DNA of 64,000 bases from Torymus aiolomorphi (GCA_036365515.1 CM070876.1:133999394-134063393); one strand, 5' to 3'. Shown: positions 11,383-24,966, counted from the first letter of the stretch. Translations and numbers: made by a program. Notes: generated from the letters alone by a model not told the origin.

Positions 11383-11721
11383 TTATTTTTCATATTTTTT
11401 AGATAAATTTTGTAAATAATTTAAATCATATTCTACGAGTAAATTATTACAATAGTTATTATATTTGTTTTCTTCTTTTTCATGGGTTTCTATTATTTCA
11501 TTTAATTTGTCTAACTTTGTAGCATCTTTTAAATTATATACTTCTATGTATTTATTTTGTGTTGAATCCCAAATTAACGGTGTTTGTATCATAGTAATAT
11601 TGTTATTATATTCATTGATATAATTTTTTAAATGTATTTCACATTCCTTTTGTTCATTTATATGATTCTGTAACTGTTCGTTTAATTCATTTAATTCTCT
11701 TGAGTGTTGTATACTACTCAC
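11383..11721 (-). CDS. small coiled-coil hypothetical ORF
   Basis: An uninterrupted 112-codon minus-strand frame, rich in Asn, Glu, Lys and Leu, with heptad-like spacing consistent with a coiled coil. It begins with ATG near 11721 and ends in AKKYEK-type charged residues. It lies downstream of the Helitron helicase fragments on the same strand and could be an accessory gene of that element or a fragment of a larger protein. I do not recognise it. A chance frame in AT-rich DNA is possible, though the composition is more protein-like than neighbouring frames. Confidence 0.35.
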   Translation of the reverse strand: MSSIQHSRELNELNEQLQNHINEQKECEIHLKNYINEYNNNITMIQTPLIWDSTQNKYIEVYNLKDATKLDKLNEIIETHEKEENKYNNYCNNLLVEYDLNYLQNLSKKYEK

Positions 11722-12134
11722 AATTCAATATACATATTTTGCACAGGATCCCATCTTAATGGACTAGGTTTTGAATCACCTTGTTCAGCCATCTTATATT
11801 TTACTAAATAATAGTTAATTACATTAAGAAAAGTAATTAACATTAAATGTATAATTAAAGTAAATTTTAATTATATTATGTAATTAATTATTCTTTTATA
11901 TTTTTTCTTAAATTATTTTGATGAATTATATTATTATTCTAATATCGTTAAGAAGATCATAATATTAAAATATCATATGAATATTTTATTGTATATTTAT
12001 TAAATTTTAAAATGTTCTTATTTTATTTATACCATTATTAGTTTATTATATTATAATCTTATTATTTAAATTAATTATCTAATATTTCTTTCCAAACAAT
12101 ATTTGTTACTTCTATTTTATTTTCAGATTCATTT

Positions 12135-12173
<39 letters not shown>

Positions 12174-12177
12174 TGGA
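11722..12177. other. AT-rich stretch with TA microsatellite
   Basis: Only AT-rich noncoding DNA is visible, including a (TA)n tract near 12137-12168. The tract directly follows the 3' limit of the recognisable helicase coding sequence. Confidence 0.5.
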
Positions 12178-12312
12178 TTTTTACATCATGAAAGTGCTAC
12201 GTACAATTATCCATGGGAAAATAATTGTTTTTTTTTTAAATATTCCTACACTATTAAAACTTTGTCCTTGCGATTTATTAATAATTATAGCAAATACTAA
12301 TACAATTGAAAA

Positions 12313-13953
12313 AACCGCTGCCAATTCATTGGCACGTAGCTTCCTCAAACTTAATTTACTGATTCCTTTAATTTATTTTTAATTCCAATATTTAAAATTT
12401 AATACTTTATTTTGTACGGTCAGACTATATTAAATGGTTTGTGACTTTCTATTTTGCCTCTTTCTATTTTTTATCATTAAAAAGCAATTATTATTATTAT
12501 ACAATTTTATATTTTACAAAAAAAAAATTCATTGCCCACAAAAAAAAAAACAAAAAAATGATCATCACGACCAGATATTCGAGATTAAAAATTTTTTTTT
12601 TAATGTTTTTTAATACTGATATCTCAGAGTATTTGATCAATTTGAAATTTTAACCAATTATTACAATTATTTATTACAATATATTATTATTTAGTTAAAT
12701 TTTCAAGAGATTACCTTTATTTCTTTTGATAAAAAAAGTTATTTAAAAAAACTTGTGTTTTTATTAAAAAAAAAAGCAGAAAATTTTGTTATAGTGTTGA
12801 TTCAAAAATTTTTAAAGTTAAAAAAATTTATTTGTCTTTGAGAATTTTCCATTTATTTTCCATTTATTAAGCAAAAAGTCAACGCTCATCGTTCGTCATC
12901 GCCTTCGGCTTAGAAATAAATCATAAATATATTCGCTTATTTTATGCATAGTATTACGAAAATTAGTTTATGCTTTTATATTTTCTGAAAACAAGGTTTT
13001 ATATGTTAGAATCTCTAAGCGCGCTTAGCACGCTGTAATTTTATCAAAACTGCACCACTTTTTTTTTTAACCTAGCAACCCATTACTCCCACCAATCAAA
13101 TCACGAATAAATTGATATCATAACTAATCCATTATTTTTTAAGATAAGTGATAGGATTAGGAAGTTATAACCTTTTTTTTAAAAAAGCAGGTTTTTGTTT
13201 TTGTTAATAACAAACAAACCGCTACAAGCTAGGAATAAATTTTTTTTTTTTAAATATAGGTATTTTAATTATCTTTTGAATGCTACCCATCCGATCCAGA
13301 TACATAGAGCCGTTCTCGAGAAATTACGATTTGAAAAAATTACGAGAAAAAAAGGTTAAAAAAATTTTAACCTCAAATATCTCTGAAATTTTTAGACCAA
13401 ATATTTTGCCCAAAGAACTGGACCGAGAACTATACGAAATCTACCTCTACAAGGAATTTTGAAGCGATTAAGTCAATTTTACTTCCGTAAACGTCGGGCA
13501 TAGAGAAAGCGTTTTTTTCATTTTTCAATTTTTTTCTCAAAAACTAATCAAAGAAATGGATTCAAATTTTTACAGATTATAGCTATTTATATTGTGCATT
13601 ATCGTGATTTTTCTCAAAAAAATGGACCGTTTAGTTTGCGAGTTACAGGCTTTAAAAAAAAAAAACACATTTTTATCAATAACAAGAGTACCGTGATAGC
13701 TAGAGAATTTTTTTTTTAATTATAGGTTTTTTACGCTCTTTCGAATGCTACCCATCCGATTCAAAAATTTAAATCCGATCATTAAAAAAATCAAAAATAA
13801 ATTTTGAGAAAATCGGAAAGTCGAAATAAAACAAAAACGAATCAGCTCAATCGAAAACCGATTTTTGACCCGCCATCACACAAAAAAAACAAAAAAAATG
13901 AGACCTGTCTGATTAAAATCGATCGAGTAGAAGTTGAGATCCAGCTACACACA

Positions 13954-13990
<37 letters not shown>

Positions 13991-14110
13991 CCATACAGAC
14001 ATTTTTCAAAAATCATGTATTTTGGTTCCTAACACCTCCAATAACACTTATAACATGTTTTTACAACAACTCAAAAAATTACTATCACAAAGCTTCCTCT
14101 AGGAGGAAGC
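12313..14110. mobile_element. unclassified insertion inside the Helitron helicase
   Basis: This segment separates two adjacent parts of the helicase coding sequence. It is AT-rich and contains two related blocks beginning TGCTACCCATCCGAT (13279 and 13746), each followed by text of the type seen in noncoding insect repeats, a (CA)n tract near 13946-13989, and a short palindrome AAGCTTCCTCTAGGAGGAAGC at its right edge. The left edge carries AGCTTCCTC too. No transposase frame is visible, so it is a non-autonomous element or several of them. Confidence 0.5.
13946..13990. repeat. (CA)n microsatellite
   Basis: About 22 CA units, part of the unclassified insertion. Confidence 0.9.
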
Positions 14111-14734
14111 AATTGTTTTCTATATAAAATGAATGGTAACGATGATGATTCACAAGTATTTAGTGTAATGCGTGGCATAAATACTTTATTTCCTTTATTT
14201 TCTCCAATAATGATTTCAGCTTCAATATTATATTTATATAAATTTGTTATTTTTAATCGTGTTCCATTACATAGTCCATCAACGATGCTAAGATTACGAA
14301 TTAACATAACAATTGCATTTTTTTTTTTATTTTATTTCATATGGAGGTAAACCTTCTCGTATATTATTTAACATTTCTATCGGAAAATTTAAATGTATAT
14401 TTTCATCCGTTTGATCTACTCCTTTATGTGTTGCATAATCTATACTATAATATGTTACAGTTTTATGTTCAATTAAGTTCAATATTTTATTATTACTTAT
14501 TCATTACGTGAACTTAATATTACATTTTTTGAAAAATTATAATTTTTATTAATATTTTTATATATTTCATGACAAACATCATTTGTTTTCCATTTATCTG
14601 TAATTTTAAAGTGATCAATTTTTCCTTCTCCAATATCCAATAAAAATGATGCAAAAGCATTATCTTGAGTACGAATGTTTATTTTTAAATGGAAAATTAT
14701 AACAAATGCCAAAGATAAGAATTTTTTAAAAATC

Positions 14735-15665
14735 TCGAAAATGTTTACGACTCAGCGCCCCCTCACCCCCCTCGTGTCCCCTCGCCCCCCTCGCGCCCCC
14801 TCACCACCCCTCAAAATAACGTAAAAATGTGACTGGTTATACGTTTTTTTGAAAGAAATTGTTAGAGGCTTTAAATATTCCTTATTACATGTCCGATATA
14901 TCTTCCATTTCTTCTAAAATGTCCCTGATAACAAAAGCTTTTTGTCCTTTGATAATTTCCATTTCTTCACAACAATGATAAAATTTTTAATGATATAAAT
15001 ATTCAGTGCTACTGACTATAGATTTATATCCTTCTTAAAGTTTATCCAAAGGAGTTATAGAAGTACCCACAACTTTGATATTATTATAATTTTACACGTG
15101 TAAATATAATACATTATTTTGTTATTCTAAAATGTCCCCGATAACAAAAACTTTTTGTCATTTGGTAGTGTCTATTTCTTCAGAACAATGAGATACTATT
15201 ATGAGAGTGGTTATATATGGCTATTGGCGAAAGATACCACTTAAAATAACAATCCAACGCGTCAATGAACAGTACCTCCAGGGTGACGTGGAAAACTGTT
15301 CGTCTCTTCAACTAATCATTAATAATAAATATACAAATAAATAAATATCAATATTATTACATAGAACTTGCGATACTCGACAATTCTTCTAATTAATTAT
15401 AACATGATTTATAACTGAAACAATTGAGTGGTGGCGAGGAGAGGGAGGGGGCGCTGAGGAGGAGCTGAGGGGGGCGAGATGGCGCGAGGAGGGGGTGAGG
15501 GGGCGCGAGGGGGGTGAGGGGGCGGGCCTCTAACAATTTCTTTCAAAAAAACGTATAACCAGTCACATTTTTACGTTATTTTGAGGGGGGTGGTGTGGGA
15601 GGCGCTGAGGATGGGGCGATGGAGCGCGAAGAGGGGACGAGGGGGCGCTGAGTCGTAAACATTTT
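14735..15665. mobile_element. G-rich foldback element
   Basis: Arms 14735-14873 and 15527-15665 are inverted copies: an ATGTTTACGACTCAGCGCC end, a variable G-rich/C-rich minisatellite (GAGGGGGCGCGAGGGGGG-type), then CCTCAAAATAACGTAAAAATG and a stretch ending GTTAGAGGC. The interior has a direct repeat (about 14912-14985 and 15124-15200, sharing AAAATGTCCC(T/C)GATAACAAAA) and the right copy of the 97-bp inverted repeat (15218-15318). A further G-rich stretch lies at 15430-15526. No protein is encoded. The G-runs could form quadruplexes. Confidence 0.65.
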
Positions 15666-15689
15666 CTTACAGCTATATAATATAGGAAG

Positions 15690-15744
<55 letters not shown>

Positions 15745-16445
15745 TCCCCCATCCGTTTATGGAGCCCATCCCTGTATATTAGTACCTACAGCCCAGAGAT
15801 CCCTATGGCAAGTGACTAAAGAAATAATGGACCCTGGGGTTATAGACTCTAGATCGGGCTCCATAAACGCCCGAGAAAAATATTTTATGGGACCCGGGCT
15901 CCATAAAAGAAAACGGGCTCCATAAATATGCTCATGTGTATAAAAGGGCTCCATAAATCTGTTAAAACAAATGTGTGTATATATATATTTCGGAAACCGG
16001 TACTTTTGAGGATCTATAGTTTTTTTCTCCAGAGTTCGTATATGCTTGACTAAAGAAATAACTCCCTCTCTGCGTTGAAAGTATTAATATAAATCCTCAA
16101 AAGTACCGTTTCATACCGAAGGAATTTTGAGGATGTCCTTAAAAGTCCGAAAAATCCTCAAAGTATCGAATCCGTGCTGACATAGATCCTCAAAAGCTGC
16201 ATTTGATATATATATGTATATAGTTTGATAATCTGGTGTTTTGAATGCGCAACTTCCTATAGATTCTATATGTTCCCATATTAAAAATGCAATCAACTGA
16301 CGTTTTGAATGCGTCATTCAAAAAGTCAATATATATAGGGATATTATTTCTTTAGTCACGCGATCGTTTGTCTTCGTCTTACATATGGGATTTTGCTATA
16401 GCTTCCTGCTAAAATGGCGTCGCGCATTCAAAACGCCGGTTTTAT

Positions 16446-16766
<321 letters not shown>

Positions 16767-17332
16767 AACTTGTATAACGTTAGTTCCCAGGACCCCATGT
16801 TACTGTATACCTATACGTGACTAAAGAAATAATGTCTCTTATGGGGGCCGATGTCCTCAAAACTGACGTTAAACATATGTAGATTCAGGGACTGTCCCCA
16901 AAACTAACAAATGTCCCCGAAACCAACGTTAAACATCTGGAATGTCCTGGAAACTAACATAAAACATAATTATATATATATATATATATTCACATCTGGG
17001 ACGCATTTTGAGGATTATATAGGTCATATATACCGAATTTTGAGGATTTTGTAGGCATTTTGAGGAGTCTCCTCAAAAGTCCAAAGCACTCGAGAGGCAT
17101 TTTGAGGATTTTTCAGCGGTTTCCACAATAGTGTGTTAATACATCGATTTCGGAAATTCCGTGATATTTTTCCGTAAAAGCGGGGGCCGCAGGCGTCGTG
17201 GTGTTAGTCAGTAACCTTAGGGTCATTATTTCTTTAGTCACGCGCTTGTTTATTGGTTGTTTATAACAATGTTTATATTTGTGTCACCACTATTGTACAA
17301 ATTCTTTATGAAATCCTCAAAATACCGTACAA

Positions 17333-17374
<42 letters not shown>

Positions 17375-17378
<4 letters not shown>

Positions 17379-17608
17379 CTGCAACGGTTCGTTCCGGGAC
17401 GTTTACACTGTACATCGCTGTTATTTCCGGGACGCGCTGTTTTTTCCGGGACGTCCCGGAAAATCTGTGTCTGCAACTGTTATTTCCGGGACGTGGTATT
17501 AGTCCCACACCCCAGGGATATTATTTCTTTAGTCACGCGCTTATATAGGGAACTCTGAAGAGATAAACTATAGGACCCTGTAGATTACCAGAAATAACGT
17601 TTATAAGT

Positions 17609-17664
<56 letters not shown>

Positions 17665-17894
17665 CTGCAACGGTTCGTTCCGGGACGTTTACACTGTACA
17701 TCGCTGTTATTTCCGGGACGCGCTGTTTTTTCCGGGACGTCCCGGAAAATCTGTGTCTGCAACTGTTATTTCCGGGACGTGGTATTAGTCCCACACCCCA
17801 GGGATATTATTTCTTTAGTCACGCGCTTATATAGGGAACTCTGAAGAGATAAACTATAGGACCCTGTAGATTACCAGAAATAACGTTTATAGGT

Positions 17895-17945
<51 letters not shown>

Positions 17946-17946
17946 A
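17375..17946. repeat. near-identical tandem duplication, 286-bp unit
   Basis: The unit TTATCTGCAACGGTTCG ... core ... (TA)n at 17375-17660 is repeated at 17661-17946 with almost no differences outside the microsatellite, so the duplication is recent. Each unit contains several CCGGGACG words and one core. Confidence 0.85.
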
Positions 17947-18144
17947 TAAGTATGTTATGAAATTAATATATTATAAATGTTACGTGTGTGTACGTATATA
18001 ATATATCTGTGGCTTCCAGGAATAACGACCTAACCCACTTGTACGTGTTTTCGAGAAATCGCCTTTTAAAATTTGTCATGACACTTCATATGTAAGATCG
18101 AAATGCGCGAGATGAGACATAACAATGTAGACATTTACAAAGGT

Positions 18145-19731
18145 TGTAACATCAACTTCAATGTTACAATAGGTAGTATATAGATATTCGATCTACGAAC
18201 AGAATACTGTAGTCGAACAGAAAACTCTATCACTCAAGAAAAACCTAGATTGACGAGCGGGCCCTAGCTAGCCTATAGACCTCCCTCTAACACAGCACTT
18301 ACGTATATTTTCTCTAACTCTACATAGATGTACCTTGTATAAGAGAGTATGCGACTCTCTGTTAGGCTAGAAAAAGAAGATCTTGTAGAACAGCGACAGA
18401 CTGTATTGCAGGAGGCTTAGCAGTCGTAGCCTCTCAACTGTCCTCCTGTCGCCTCTCCATACCAAGCTTATGGTATCTCTCCCTCATACTTGGACCAGAT
18501 CGCACCTGAAAATCACATTAAAAACAATTACTACAGGTTATAAACTACTTACTGTACGGATATGTGAAGATAATTGGGCTAAGCTCTTGGAACGATGGCC
18601 TTTTCTGTATGATCACCTGTCAAACGCATATGGAGATGGGGATCGCTCGAACAGGAGGTCACCACCCTGGAACTTTCCTCCTGTAAGAAGAACACTAGTT
18701 TAAAGAACAGCAAGACTAGAACAACATAGAAATGATACTAACCTGCTGAAAGACACTGCAATAACTTGAAGTGGAGGACTACATATATTCAGCTCCTGGT
18801 ATCTCGCTCATGGAACATTTAGGGGTAGCGTCTACAGCAGCATCTACACAGGGATCTCCTGCAGCCACAGAAATCATCGGGCACTACTGAAAAGAACTAA
18901 TAATTAGAAACAGGCAGATTGTGTATGTAGGCGACACACAGACCTTACCTACCGCCACAACAGAGCAACATAACCTCGAAGAGTGATGAAGGTCCTGTGC
19001 GATCAGTCTGGACAGAAGTACGCCACCAACCCCGAGGATGACAACGAGGACAGCAGCGGACAGTCTTCCCCAGCAGCAGAGCACCACTAACACTCCGAAG
19101 CACGTCGTATTCATGTCGTCGTGTGCCGAAGCGCGTGCGCCCGAGAGCGCCGGTCGATGTGACGCCGATAGCTAGTGCACACGTGGAGAGACGAGAGAGA
19201 GAACGAGCAAGCGATGATCAAGAGGGTGAGAGGGGGCACCGGCGAGAGCGCTGCCACAGCTACGGCCGAGACCGGCAGCGCGGGCTCGAGAGACGCGCTC
19301 GCTCACTCTGTACTGGGCTTTTACAGCTATTAGTTCGGCTTTGACGTTTTTTTGTACTTAGCGATAGTTTTTAAGTCCGCCTAGAAAAGTTTGTGTGCAC
19401 ACAAGAACGATGGCGATCGTCACAAATATTGTTTGCGCTCTACGGTAAAAGTAAGTTTTGCGTTCCGCGAGTGAAAAGTGCGCGTGTCGATCCTCGCGTC
19501 GCGGAAAACTCGTGGATCACCGTGCGGACAAACGTCCAAAATTCTGTGCCACGACTGTGTGGCTGGCGCTCAACAATCGTATGATAGTGTAGTGAACGTG
19601 AAATAAAGAAGTTTATTTTGATATATTTAAAATCTTAGTGTTTGCGCACATTCATTTGCCCCCTTTCCAAAATCGCCTTTCCCTCTTTCCCTCCCACACA
19701 CCTTTCTCCCCCAAAAGTAAATTCATTGTCA
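18145..19731 (+). repeat. 5' LTR
   Basis: Starts TGTAACATC and ends ATTGTCA, 1587 bp. AATAAA at 19602-19607 is the likely polyadenylation signal. The first 24 nt form an inverted repeat (TGTAACAT ... ATGTTACA). The GC-rich middle (19120-19320) yields an Arg-rich frame conserved in both LTRs, but without known motifs. It is directly followed by a primer-binding site. Confidence 0.92.
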
Positions 19732-19735
19732 CAAA

Positions 19736-19756
19736 TGGCGCAGCCAACGTGAGGCC
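19736..19756 (+). promoter_or_regulatory. primer-binding site
   Basis: TGGCGCAGCCAACGTGAGG starts four bases after the LTR. TGG at its start complements the CCA end of a tRNA, as expected for a minus-strand primer site; which tRNA was not determined. Confidence 0.7.
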
Positions 19757-22089
19757 CCGGATAGCTCGAGTGGTATGCGTGCAAATTCGTGATCAAATAG
19801 GGCCTAGGACAGAGTGCATCGAAATATAGTACTTAGCGTGTAACATTCGAAACTCGCGCGACGCTCGACACGCACACTGGCAATAGGATATAGATATCCA
19901 TTTTTCGCGATCGTGGTCGTACAGGAGTACGAGGATACAAGCACGCCGGCGGGCATTTTGAGGCACGGCGTCGCTTTTGGAATTTGGCAAAGTGGTTAAC
20001 ACTGAGCCAAGTAAATCGAAATTTACACCAAAGCAAAACAAAAAAATCAATTATTCATTTACAAAAGTGGTGAAGAAATTTATTGGAATAATAAGAAAAT
20101 TTGTTGCATTGGAAATACAAACGAATAAATTGGAATCAGAATTGGAAATTTTAAATAAAATAAACTTTGCTGAAGTAAATATTGAAATTAAGTCCACTAA
20201 AAACATTTTCAATCAACATCGAATTTGGTATCATTTTGGATTATTAATATATTTTCTTATGCAAACAAATAATATTCGTATCTAAGCTTATAATTACTTA
20301 TATACATATATACATATATTCCCACATGCTTTGCCCATCATTCTACCCGCCTACCGCTACACTATCGCTTTAATTACCATTACACGTTTACATTACTGCC
20401 ACACTTTTCCCCTGTAAAATAAACAAATTTTCTCTGCTTGGTTTGAGTTTTGCGAGGAGTTTTGCCATTTCTTTTGCATGAAAATAACATTTCGTGATTC
20501 CATAATAGTGAGAACATCCTAATTGCCACTAAGAATTACCAAATGATATTGTACATAGAATTTTGTTAAAAAAGGAAATAAAATATTGAAAGTAGATTTT
20601 CAATATTCAAAACTTTATAATCAAGAATTTGAGTCGTAAAATACACATGAGAAATACATACGACAACATCGCGTGTGAACCTTGCAATGTTTACATTGAG
20701 GGATTAATGCTTAGAGCACAATAGAATATTCGTATGATTTAAAATAACTATCTTGATTTTGAGGTTTACTTAATGAAATTCTAATCTTGAACATTTTCGA
20801 GATCCAAAACCTATGCAATGTCACAATAACAATATCAATTGTTATTAAATAAATTCAATAATATAACATTAGTGATAAATATCTGGAAATAAATAATAAT
20901 TTTTAGATAACTACATAAACGAAAATTTGTTTGAAATAAAGAAAGAACCATAATAAACAAAAAATTATTTAAAACAATTTTTGAAAAAAATAATAAATAA
21001 TTCAAATAAAAAATTTTTTTTATTTTTGAATTTCTAATTTTTTTCCGGTAATTACATATTGTATGTATGATTTAGAATAATTTAAGCTAATCGGTATAGA
21101 ATTGGGATTGAATATTATTTCTTGCTTGTAGTATGGGGAAACATTCGAAATGCTAATAGATATTTAAAATTTTATTTGGATTACAAATACAATTACTTTG
21201 AGTAATATAAAACATTTTTTTGTGGTAGTAATTAGTTACTATATTTTTAAGCTTGTTAATATTTATTTGGGTGTAATATATTTTTAGACATTGGGCCATT
21301 TGCTTAAAACTCGAATTAGTTAAATAATATAATAAGAATTCATAAATTTTTTTTTTTTAAATTATTTAATATTGGGAGAAATTATTTTAACATAGGAATT
21401 CTTGTTTTTGGTATACGGAACGAAAAAAGAAAAAAGGTTTTGACATTTAGAATTTTCTTTTCACAATTGGAATAAACAAGAATTTTGAAAAAACATTTAA
21501 AAATTTTATTGGGATAAACAAAATTCTTTTGAGAATAGTAATTATCGTGTATTTTAATTTACTATTTTGGCATTGCAATATACCCGAAAGGCATTTCAAA
21601 GCCAAATACCACCGCTTGACTTATCCTTGCTATTTATGAACGCTATCAACTATAACAACCTAGTTACAGTAATTACAATAGCTGGAATTTAATTATTGAC
21701 GTTAGCACTTGTGGCCTTGATTTTTTTTCCTGCTTACAACTTGCCTGTCGTAAGTGCTTTGATTTTTTTTCCCTCACTTTGCTTGCCACTCAATTGGAGC
21801 TTTCAAAGGCTTTAACTGCTTTCAGTTTTGGGATTTGCTCTCATTAGATTTATTTTAATCGGGTGTGAATACAGGTTAACGTAGATTTGGATTTGATGTA
21901 TTTTCTTTTTGTTGTTTTGAAGTAGTATATTTAACTGAATTAAAATTTTGCGAATAAAGAAAACTTTGCGTTAATTTAAATTTATTTAATGTATTAAAAG
22001 ATTTTTTTTGAGAAGGCAAGCAAAAGTGAGCTAACAAAGCAACCCTGAACAATAAATCTGAACCCCCGTCGAGTATATATACTCAGAAA
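19757..22089 (+). other. retroelement leader, AT-rich, no recognisable gene
   Basis: The 2.3-kb leader between primer site and gag is unusually long and AT-rich. A 102-codon frame at 19977-20285 (Lys/Ile/Asn-rich) has no recognisable motifs and is probably chance. The length suggests either a structured packaging leader or an undetected insertion. Confidence 0.5.
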
Positions 22090-24633
22090 ATGGTGGACCA
22101 CATAAGTAAAGGCTTTGCAACGGCTGTCGAGGCGGAGCGGCTAGTTCTGCTGGAGGAATTCTCTAAATGCTCCGATGAGGAATTGAAAACTCATGCACGA
22201 AGGTCAAGGATAAGGAGAGATTGAGAAAGAAAAATTCTGATAGACAGATTAATTCGCTTCGACTTGAGGAGGTTGTTTGATCCTGCCGCTGCGGAATGGG
22301 ACGGTGAAAGGGACAATGATCCCTCGCGCAGATCGGATCGTACGTCAGTGGATGCCAATGACCTATTACTCTCCGATACGATCATAACCTTCGATCAATC
22401 GTGGAGCGAGAGAGAGAGGTAGATGGCGCTGGCGATAATCGATTAACAGAAAGCACCTCAGACCAAACCCAGACTCTACCAACCCCCCTCCCCCCCCTCA
22501 TACCGCGAGTAATATATTTCACTCGACCACGGTAGAACCCCATAGGAAAATGTCAGAACAATTGACAGGTGCGATCGCGAAAACTCCACGAGTCGCAAAG
22601 GGGTTAACGCCTATCAATGAGGAGCCGCAAACTTTCCGTAACACCGGAGACACACAGGTAGTAACTACTACCACACCTTCCGGGTCGGATGGCATCGATA
22701 ACTCGCAAATAAGGAATAGGAAGCCGAGCAACTCAAATGTTCGGTTAGACTTTTCGAATTTGAATTTCCCTCCCCCAAATGAGGGAAGAAGTAGAATACC
22801 CTCCGTAACAAATAACTCTTTCCATATATACACAATCAACCCTTGCAAATAATAGGCAATTAAGGTTCTCGACCAGTAACCATCACACAAACCCGGTCCC
22901 GGTAGAGTCATTATCGCATCCCCACCCTATGTCGACCGCAGATGTTACTGGTGCACAAACGAATTTTACCCTACCACAAATGCTGTCACAACAGCATAAC
23001 GCTCAATCACCCTATCAAAATCAACAACCGTATATGATGAACGGAGCGCAGATGATGCCCCCTTATTACCCTCCCTTCATGGGAAATTTTGCTGGCATGC
23101 ATCCGTATAATTATTTAGGGTATCCTATGAATTTTCACTCACAAGGCTATCAGCCGCATTTAGCATTACCTTTTGGTTCGACCACTTTGCTGCGGGAACA
23201 CATACCACCCAAGGGGCCCAAAGTTTTATTCCCCAACAACAATCGTTTAATAACACTTTCTCGGCCCAGAGGTTCGATGATCCTTCGTATATTTCTCAAT
23301 CGAATTCGCTATTTCACCACAATTCCACTCACAATACTAGCGCCACAGTAGCTCACGACGATTCTCGTTTGATTCGTCTATTGCTAGATTGGAAAATTTC
23401 TTTTACTGGGAAACCGCAAGAGGATGCGAATGATTTTCTGCGGCGAATTTCGGCGTTCGCCAGAAGTTATAACACCTCCGATCAGACTCTTCTACGGCTA
23501 TTACCTGTCATTCTTCAAGATAGAGCAGAAAGCTGGTCGCAACCTCTAGCTAGAGACTGGATGACATTTGACGACTTCAAATCAGCTCTTCAACTACAGT
23601 ATGGGAAGACTGATTTCCAACTTCGGTTTGAAGATGAGATAGGAATAGAACACAGGGGCCAGGAGAAACCATGGCTTCATTCGTAGCAGCGTTAAGACTG
23701 CTACTCGATAAAACTGTGCCGCAAATTTGCTTAGAGAGTCAATTGGACAAAGCTTTTCGAAATCTCCAGCCAAGTTACTCAAGGGTAATTCGTTGAGTTC
23801 AATTTAATACCTTTCAAGAGCTGTTACAACTAGGACAATAGGAGGAAGTACGAAAGGAACCGGAGAGGAACTATAAGCCCCCACCCTCACCGGACGCCTC
23901 CCTGTTTCCTAATGTCGCCTTCTGTCCACTAGAAAACTTACAAATAAGACGTAAGCCGAGGAACCAAGAAGGAAATAAGGTAGCAGTAAGTAAAGTGGAG
24001 GGAGAATGGAATGAAAGAGCTGCCCTCAATAATGTGAAGTTCGCGCCACACAACCCACCGAAACAAGAGTCAAACGAGTCGCAGAACAAAGAAGTCTCGC
24101 CTAAGGAGATTCCGAAAAATGGGACCAACCCGCCAGTGTCAAAACTGCAAATAACTCCAACGTTGCAGCCACACCAACCACATCTACCTCGGAAAAGGCA
24201 AACCAACAAGAGTGAAAAATTTGTTTTAAGTGCGGCAGAAAAGATGAAACCATCAGAACGTGCCCGAACTGTAAAACAAATTCGGGAAACGCCAAAGGGG
24301 GAACTCAGTAAGGGCCGAGACAACCCCAACAAAAATCAGGCCCTATCGACACAACAACCGCAAGGAGCGGTAGATAAAGCCTCGAAAATATCGTCGAATA
24401 ATAATAAAGTAGATTCGAAAGTTGAAGTAAATAGAATAGAAAGTAACCCCAAAGATAGGAAATCATCGTCGAAATCTAGCTCACTCTTGGTAGAATCGTC
24501 CCTAGGTAGCATAGCTTCGACAAACACTCAGGGTATAGGGTCCGCTAGTCCAAGGATAAACTTAGAACCAACACTGCACCAACCCCTCGCTCCAGAGTCG
24601 CACAAACCTCCTACCGAAACACTACCGAAGTAA
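22090..24633 (+). pseudogene. gag of the Ty3/Gypsy element, broken
   Basis: Begins at the ATG at 22090 with an acidic helix-rich N-terminus, stopped by TGA near 22222. Continues in pieces: a Ser/Thr-rich linker (22550-22852), a Gln/Pro/Tyr-rich segment (22929-23351) and a typical retrotransposon capsid core (23369-23686, with FTGKPQEDANDFLRRI and a LLPVILQDRAESW helix). The frame shifts near 23660 and runs on to a Lys/Ser-rich tail (23995-24633). A nucleocapsid-type knuckle (CFKCGR ... TCPNC) sits at 24222-24272 in yet another frame. Gag forms the particle that packages element RNA. At least three frame breaks make it non-functional. Confidence 0.75.
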
Positions 24634-24966
24634 CAACACACCCCCCCCCCACCACTCAAAACACAAACCTCCTACTGAAACACTACCTACACCTCCACAC
24701 AGCGGCCCAGAATCAGGATTAGTTAATAGTGGTTTTTCATCACTTGCGAAATTTGACACAGTTCCAATCGCAGATACGAATAATAGGCTATATCTTAGCA
24801 TAGAGATCGCGGAAAAATGTTACTTTGCTTTGATAGATACAGGTGCTGTGGCATCGTGTATAAGGTCTAAAGTAGCCGAACATATGACTCAGAAAATTAC
24901 CCCTACTGAATCATATATGACGCTAGCGAATGGACAATTAGAAAAAATTGAAGGTCTAGTGGATAT

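Larger units (their letters stand above)
12178..14712 (-). pseudogene. Helitron PIF1-type helicase, split by an insertion
   Basis: Minus-strand coding fragments of the helicase part of a Helitron Rep/Helicase. From 14712 down to about 14111 it carries FLLDIGEGKI, then an SIDYATHK-like stretch, EMLNNIREGLPP, and NLSIVDGLCNGTRL, all in the order found in Helitron helicases, with frame changes between pieces. From about 12314 down to 12178 the same protein resumes with FAIIINKSQGQSFNSVGIF, the conserved C-terminal helicase motif. The gap is an insert of about 1.8 kb; removing it brings the two parts together at the expected residue. Helitrons replicate by a rolling-circle-like mechanism; no Rep nuclease domain is visible here, so the element is incomplete. 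Confidence 0.7.

Noticed and set aside
12303..14115. CAATTG as a 6-bp target duplication of the insert in the helicase
   Set aside because: Rejoining the helicase frame places the border a few bases away, so the shared CAATTG is coincidental.
19123..19344. Arg-rich frame conserved in both LTRs
   Set aside because: Conservation follows from LTR duplication; no motif, so not called as a gene.
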